Source of the DNA: Heterotrichella gracilis
Lineage: Eukaryota > Sar > Xanthophyceae > Tribonematales > Xanthonemataceae
Length of the DNA stretch: 64,000 nt
Reading direction: 5' to 3'
NCBI GenBank assembly: GCA_032358255.1
Contig: JAULBX010001336.1
Location: 1 to 64,000, forward strand
Position numbers and translations under genes: made by a program. Position 1 is the stretch's first letter; the number at the start of each line of letters is the position of its first letter. Shown here in pieces: positions 59,301-64,000 of this stretch. The notes below the pieces were generated by a model. That model worked only from the letters and a program-made list of their open reading frames with translations. It ran no database searches and had not been told where the DNA came from.

Positions 59301-62300
59301 ACTAGCATGGGGTGCTGTGGCTGTCATCATTGATGCAGTGTTCACAAAACCCTGCTTATTACCTACATGAACCCTACAGAAAACCCGAGACAGGCCTTGG
59401 CAGGGCTTGTTGGGAGTTTGCTTTTGCGTGCATGCTGAGGCTGCACATGCACCGCAGCCTGAAAACAGGAGTGTAGGGTTCAGGATTCATGCTTTGACGT
59501 ATAGTCGACCCCAACCATGTGGCATGCATTGCGGCCACCCACCCACCCCATCCATTTTGGTCCCCTGTGCAGGTAGACCCCCAGAAATTGCTGGTGGCCA
59601 AATTCGGCCGGTTCCGGGACTTTGGCCTGTACAGCGACGGCATCGCCAACTACGGCAAAATTATGTACTATTACATCTGGGAGATCCCGATATTCATGGC
59701 CATGGGGGCTGTGGCGGGGCTGCTGGGGGCCCTCCTCATTTCCCTGAATGTCACCCTCACCAAGCTGAGGCACAGGTGCGCGGGGAAACCCTGCAGGGTT
59801 GGGAGGAAACCCTTTAGGGTGGAACGCTGGCAGCGGTAACCCCGTCGGGTTGGGCTTTACATTGGCACGTGTAAAGCCTACCAAGGGCTGTGAATGGCAT
59901 ACTAGTAGTCAGAGTTACAAGGGACTGCAACTGGACATGTGAATCCCAGCACAGGGATGGAATGACAGCAGTATGCAACCCTTGTGTAGGGTTCACATTG
60001 ACCACAACCAACAACAGAGAGGCTTGTCCCACTCCCTATTGCCCAGATCCCCTCTGAATCCCCACCCTGCAATTTTCTTCTCAGCCACCCCCACTGCTCC
60101 TCGTCATGTCCCTGCGGGTGTGCAGGCTCCAAGCGCCTGTTGGACCCATTGTAGTACCCCACACCCCAAAATTCCCTTCTCGTCCTCCACTTGCAGCTTC
60201 ATCCCCTTGTTTTCCAGATCCATTGTACAAACCCTAAATCTTGCCGTAGGCTTTCCAAATCACCCTACACAAAACCACCCACTTGCAGGTACATCCCCAT
60301 GACCTCGGCTCCAAGCACTGGTAAACGTTGCATTACCCTAACAACAAGACCCTAGGGTTTCCTAATCACCCTCCATCCCCCCACCCGCAGGTACATCCCC
60401 ATGTCCTCCGGCTCCAAGCGCCTGATAGAGGTGATGGCGCTGGCAGCGGTGGTCAACACTGTGTGGTTCCTGGCGTCCTACCTCAGCCCATGCAAAGCCA
60501 TGCCAGCGGAGGTGCGTAAACCCTGACCAGGGTTTATTTCTAGGGTTTGTAGGGTTCTTTGTGTGGTTCCTGACGTCCTATCTCAGTCCATGCAAAACCA
60601 TGCCAGGGAAGGGAGCGGGACACCCTACTCAGGGTTTGTATGTTGAAGAGTTCCTTGGGGGGGTCCTGGCAGCGTACCTTGGCACATGTGCACCCCTGAC
60701 AGTGGGATTTTGGGGCTAAAGCATTGGGGTTTTTCATCAGTGCAAAGGATGAGGTCGTAAACCAACCTACAGGAGCCCGAGTGGCAGCCCTCATGGGAAC
60801 CAGGGGCGCCTGTAGGCGGCGGATGCTCAAGCTGGGGCTGTAGCATGCTGTGTTGCAAAACTTCACCTTCATAGCCCCATAACCCTTCTGTGCAGGACCA
60901 GCGTACGTGACTCATTGCCAAATGCTGTGCCCTCATCCTTGTAGCCCTACACCATCACCCCCAAAACCCTAAGCCCCTGTCTCAAAACCTGACGTGCAGG
61001 ACCAGCTCAAGTGGTTCAATGCCAAACCCTTAGCCCTTTTTCCCGGACCCTAAGCCCCAGTCCCTAAACCCTTAGCCCTTGTCCCCAAATTTTGCCATGC
61101 AGGACCAGCTCAAGTGGCTCAATGCCAGCGCTGACGATGACATGAAGGAGAGCTTCTATGGCGGAGGGGAGCTCAACCACTTCCCGCAGCTGTGGTACGG
61201 GTTTAGGGTTTAGGGTTTAGGGCTCAAGCATTTTCCGCAGCTGTGGTACGGCAGGGGCCATGGTGGTGGGGGGAAGGGTGTGGGTAGGGTGTAGGTAGTG
61301 GGCGTGGTGAGGGGTGAAGGGTTGTGGAGGGCAGTGGTGCAGGGGTTGAAGATGCAGCCCTGCATGACGGCGTTGGGTCCTCGTTAATTTCCACCCGTGC
61401 AGTTGGTTTCACAACGCTCTCGTCTAGATCCTACACAGAACCAGAATTCAAAACTTAAACAGAAACCTCTTCCAAACCCTCACAAATACATATAGGACAG
61501 AAACCTCAACCAAACCCTCACAAAGTACGTAGCTAACGCAAACCTCGCCCCCCACAGGTGCCCCAACGGCACCTACTCCACCTACGGCCAGTTGTTCTTC
61601 ACCCCCCTGTCGCAAGCCACCAAGCTGATCATCCACCTGGGCGAGCCACTCACCGCCTCGCACTTCAACGAGGGGTTCCACCTGCGCAACGACGACACCT
61701 ACCAGTTCCCCGTGGGCCCCATGATCACCTTTTTCTTCCTCACCTACATCTTCATGATATACACAAATGGGGTGGGCGCGTCCACGGGTACGTGTGGGGG
61801 GCAGGGGTAAAAAGCGCACAACCTAGGTCCTGAACCCTAATTCTAAACCGTGTTTAAATCGGGTGGCGCATCCACAGGTACGTGGGGGGCCAGGGGTACA
61901 TAACACACCCTGGATCCTGAACCCTAAACCAGCCTCGCACTGCACTGCAACTACAATGCAGCGCACGTGCTCTACCACCTCCGAAGCCCTTGTCAGGTCA
62001 TCAAACCCCATCCGATCAACTTGCATCGGCCGCATCTTCTTCTGTACCCTGTGATCACTCCTGGCCGAGCATTTGGATAAAGTGACAAACTTTCGTTCAC
62101 AACGGCCATTTGCATCAGACCCCAACCCTAACAACCGCTAACCATGCATCACTCCCGCCGCAGGCATGTTTGTGCCTGAGATTGCCATTACATCGGCTCT
62201 GATCACCATTGCATCGGCGCTGATCACCTTGCATCCCTCCCACCGCAGGCATGTTTGTGCCTGCGATCGCTGTGGGAGCCACCGGGGGCCGCCTGGTTGG

Positions 62301-64000
62301 CCGATTAGTGGCCCTGATCGTGTACCAGATCGACCCAACCGTGGTCATCTCCCTCCCCTCCTATGCGGTGGTTGGCGCTACTGTGTTCCTCGGGGGCGCC
62401 ACCCGCATGACCCTGACTGCTACCATCATGATCATGGAGACCACTGGATCGGTGCAGCTGATCATCCCATCCATGCTGGCTGTGTTTGTGGCCAAGATTG
62501 TGGGCGACAGGTGATTGCTTGAACACAAATGCTGTCCACATCCATCAAATGGGAGCTGCCTGTGGCTACATAAAAATTGCATTAATTTGCACCTCTGAGT
62601 GAAGAGGTAATCAAATGCAATATGACGGTATTGGGTATGATGCTGTATAATAACCACATAGATTATTAGTACCTCCCCCAACCATGTGGTACCTCCCATC
62701 ATACTTCTCAGCAAGCGGTGGATGGAGTGGGCAAGTGAAGTTATTCTTCACCCCACATTACATTACATATGTGCCCGTAGAGGGATGCATCCACCGCCAG
62801 TATTATTTACCTCGCCAACCACCATCCCTCCAGGTTTGGCCACGGCCTCGACGACACACACATCAAGCTGCGGGGGGCACCCCTGCTTGAGGAGCCTGGC
62901 ATCGACCCTTACCAGAAGATGGTGGCGGACAAGGTGGAGGTGTCTGAGGTGGCTGTGGCGCACCTGCTGGCGCTGCCGCCGGTGGTGGGGGTGGTGGCGG
63001 CGGTGGACGCCCTGCGCGGGTCGGCGCATCAGGTGTTCCCCGTCACGCACCAGGTCAAGCAGGTGGGGTCTTAGGGTGTAGGCTTTAGGGTATCGTATGT
63101 ACGAGGGCTCTGGCTGCAGCCCTTGGCCCCTGCACATGACACCACGCCTGCCAACAAGCACTGATTCAAATTTATAAACTGATTTTGGATCAAACATTGG
63201 AATGGTTCAAAGGCAAATCCCCTATCATGGCGGCGCTGGGTGGCAAGACCTTGCAGCTACACGGTCATGTCACCCTCGGGAGCATGCAACGAATTAACAA
63301 CACCGATGCACCCAAATGACCAATCTCAGGATCGATTGCTAACTACATTCCACCCCGTCCACAGGCCTTTGACGGCGAGCCCTTCCAGCTGCACGGCGTC
63401 ATCACCAGGGTGCAGCTGCTGCGCATGCTGAGGTACAAGATCGGCCTGGTGGTGCCCGACCTGGGGGGCCACTTCCCGCGGCCAGAGAGCCTGCTGCCCA
63501 CCACGCAGGACAAGCGCGGGTACATTGTGGGCAAGATGGAGCAGATCCCGCTCAAGATTAGGCCAAAGGAGGACATGGAGAAGGTGTTCGGGTGAGTGTT
63601 CATGCAGTGCTTGTTGGTATATAAAAAAGATATATAATAGGCCCTAGGATTTTCAATGTCCTTCCCAGGGAACGCATGTGGCTTGACCGGGGCCCTTTCA
63701 TGCAGCCGCAGACATCCATCGGAAACCCATGGTGACAAACCGCCGTTGACAGTCACTGCAACACAACCTGGAGCCGCACCACCTCCTCCTGTAGCTGGAC
63801 CTCACTAACCCTGACCCAACCCCTGTCCCGCAGGACCCTCGAGCCCCACCACTGCGACATGTGGCTGGACCTCACCAACCCTCACATAACCCTAACCTTG
63901 CCCCCACCCCTGCCCTGCAGGACCCTTGAGCCCCACCACTACGACATGTGGCTGGACCTTCGCCCCTTCATGCAGCGGGAGCCATTTGTGGTCCAGCAGG
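56387..64000 (+). CDS. CLC-6/7-like chloride channel or Cl-/H+ exchanger, 3' end outside window
   Basis: Fourteen exons join in phase: 56387-56478, 56981-57092, 57441-57509, 57873-58065, 58269-58560, 58839-59103, 59573-59775, 60391-60511, 61103-61194, 61558-61787, 62249-62510, 62834-63062, 63365-63591 and 63921 onward, about 822 residues before the edge. AFEACDYDPVDSELER is the N-terminal motif of the CLC-6/7 clade. Pore signatures are GGSGIPD (Ser as in chloride-selective members), GKEGPFVVAGG with the gating Glu, GMFVPAIAVGATGGRLVG, and FLGGATRMTLTATIMIMETT. KCP-like CPNGTYSTYGQLFF is also typical. Exons 12-14 begin the C-terminal CBS pair (VEVSEVAVAHLLALPPVVGV). It probably resides in an endomembrane or vacuole. 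Nearly every later intron holds copied exon ends. Confidence 0.92.
57079..57177. repeat. Duplicated end of CLC exon 2
   Basis: GAGACTGCCAAGGTAAG at the exon 2 end (57081-57097) recurs at 57162-57178 after AACCCTTAACCCTACG. The second copy has only the last five codons. Confidence 0.75.
59063..59226. repeat. Duplicated end of CLC exon 6
   Basis: GTGGGGGTGCTGTGGCTGCACTTCCTGGTGCA...GTGGTACGTG (59064-59110) recurs at 59179-59226 with few changes, including the donor-like GTACGTG. Confidence 0.85.
60112..60610. repeat. Copies of both ends of CLC exon 8 in flanking introns
   Basis: The exon 8 start CAGGTACATCCCCATGTCCTCCGG (60388-60411) has a near copy at 60285-60308 (ATGACCTCGG) and a shorter piece at 60126-60148 (GGCTCCAAGCGCCTG). 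The exon end TGTGTGGTTCCTGGCGTCCTACCTCAG (60460-60486) recurs at 60560-60586 as TGTGTGGTTCCTGACGTCCTATCTCAG. Confidence 0.85.
60893..61252. repeat. Copies of both ends of CLC exon 9, with triple TTTAGGG
   Basis: The exon 9 start CAGGACCAGCTCAAGTGGCTCAATGCC (61100-61126) recurs at 60997-61023 (TTCAATGCC), and a shorter CAGGACCAGCG at 60894. The exon end TTCCCGCAGCTGTGGTACGG (61181-61200) recurs at 61231-61250. The two exon-end copies are separated by three perfect TTTAGGG units (61202-61222). Confidence 0.88.
61202..61222 (+). repeat. Three perfect TTTAGGG telomere-type units in CLC intron 9
   Basis: Three uninterrupted TTTAGGG heptamers lie 7 bp after the donor of CLC exon 9, between two copies of the exon end. 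This is the longest perfect telomere-type run in the window. Confidence 0.92.
61770..61895. repeat. Duplicated end of CLC exon 10
   Basis: GGGTGGGCGCGTCCACGGGTACGTG (61770-61794) recurs at 61860-61884 as GGGTGGCGCATCCACAGGTACGTG, donor included, with CCTGAACCCTAA after each copy. Confidence 0.85.
62158..62270. repeat. Duplicated acceptor and start of CLC exon 11
   Basis: CGCAGGCATGTTTGTGCCTGAGATTGCC (62159-62186) precedes the true exon start CGCAGGCATGTTTGTGCCTGCGATCGC (62244-62270). Between them the motif TCGGCTCTGATCACCATTGCA is itself repeated. Confidence 0.87.
63770..63960. repeat. Two copies of CLC exon 14 start upstream of the true acceptor
   Basis: CGCAGGACCCTCGAGCCCCACCACTGCGACATGTGGCTGGACC (63830-63872) closely matches the true start at 63918-63960, including a CAG acceptor. 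A shorter piece, GTAGCTGGACCTCACTAACC, sits at 63791-63810. Confidence 0.87.

Overview
The window is nuclear DNA of an intron-rich green alga, most probably a chlorophyte. The coding sequence is GC-rich with a strong G/C preference at third codon positions. Genes are cut into 4 to 16 exons by GT-AG introns of roughly 80 to 650 nt, and the proteins resemble plant or algal homologues. Short arrays of the plant-type telomere unit TTTAGGG/CCCTAAA are scattered through introns. I cannot name the species. There are no operons, CRISPR arrays or rRNA genes, and I found no convincing tRNA.

Twelve protein genes were assembled by joining exons whose splice phases agree. In order they are: RBMX2/Ist3-like spliceosome protein (minus, cut by the left edge); plastid-type FAD-dependent oxidoreductase (plus); LUFS/LisH co-regulator without WD40 repeats (plus); RAMP4/SERP-like ER membrane protein (minus, 71 aa, four small exons); DHHC palmitoyltransferase (plus); UBTD-like protein starting MGC (minus); acyl-protein-thioesterase-like hydrolase (plus); P-loop ATPase with a 2-bp frameshift at Walker B (minus); two-domain glyoxalase I (minus); DDX27/Drs1-like DEAD-box helicase (plus); a large single-pass membrane protein with five identical-length cysteine repeats, proline-rich linkers and a long cytoplasmic tail (plus); and a CLC-6/7-like chloride channel or exchanger (plus, cut by the right edge). 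Neighbouring genes are usually divergent or convergent, with 0.6 to 2.3 kb between them.

Most genes are housekeeping: splicing, ribosome biogenesis, ER translocation, methylglyoxal detoxification and ion transport. The DHHC enzyme, the potentially dually lipidated UBTD protein and the thioesterase-like gene lie side by side. They could be the writer, a substrate and the eraser of S-acylation, but this is inference from position.

The most striking pattern is not a gene. In at least seven of the genes, 20 to 140 bp pieces that span an exon-intron boundary are copied once or twice into the adjacent intron or just beyond the gene. The copies often carry a working-looking splice site, and telomere-like CCCTAAA/TTTAGGG stretches often lie between them. 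The second most interesting item is the cysteine-repeat membrane protein, whose domain I cannot assign to a family with confidence.
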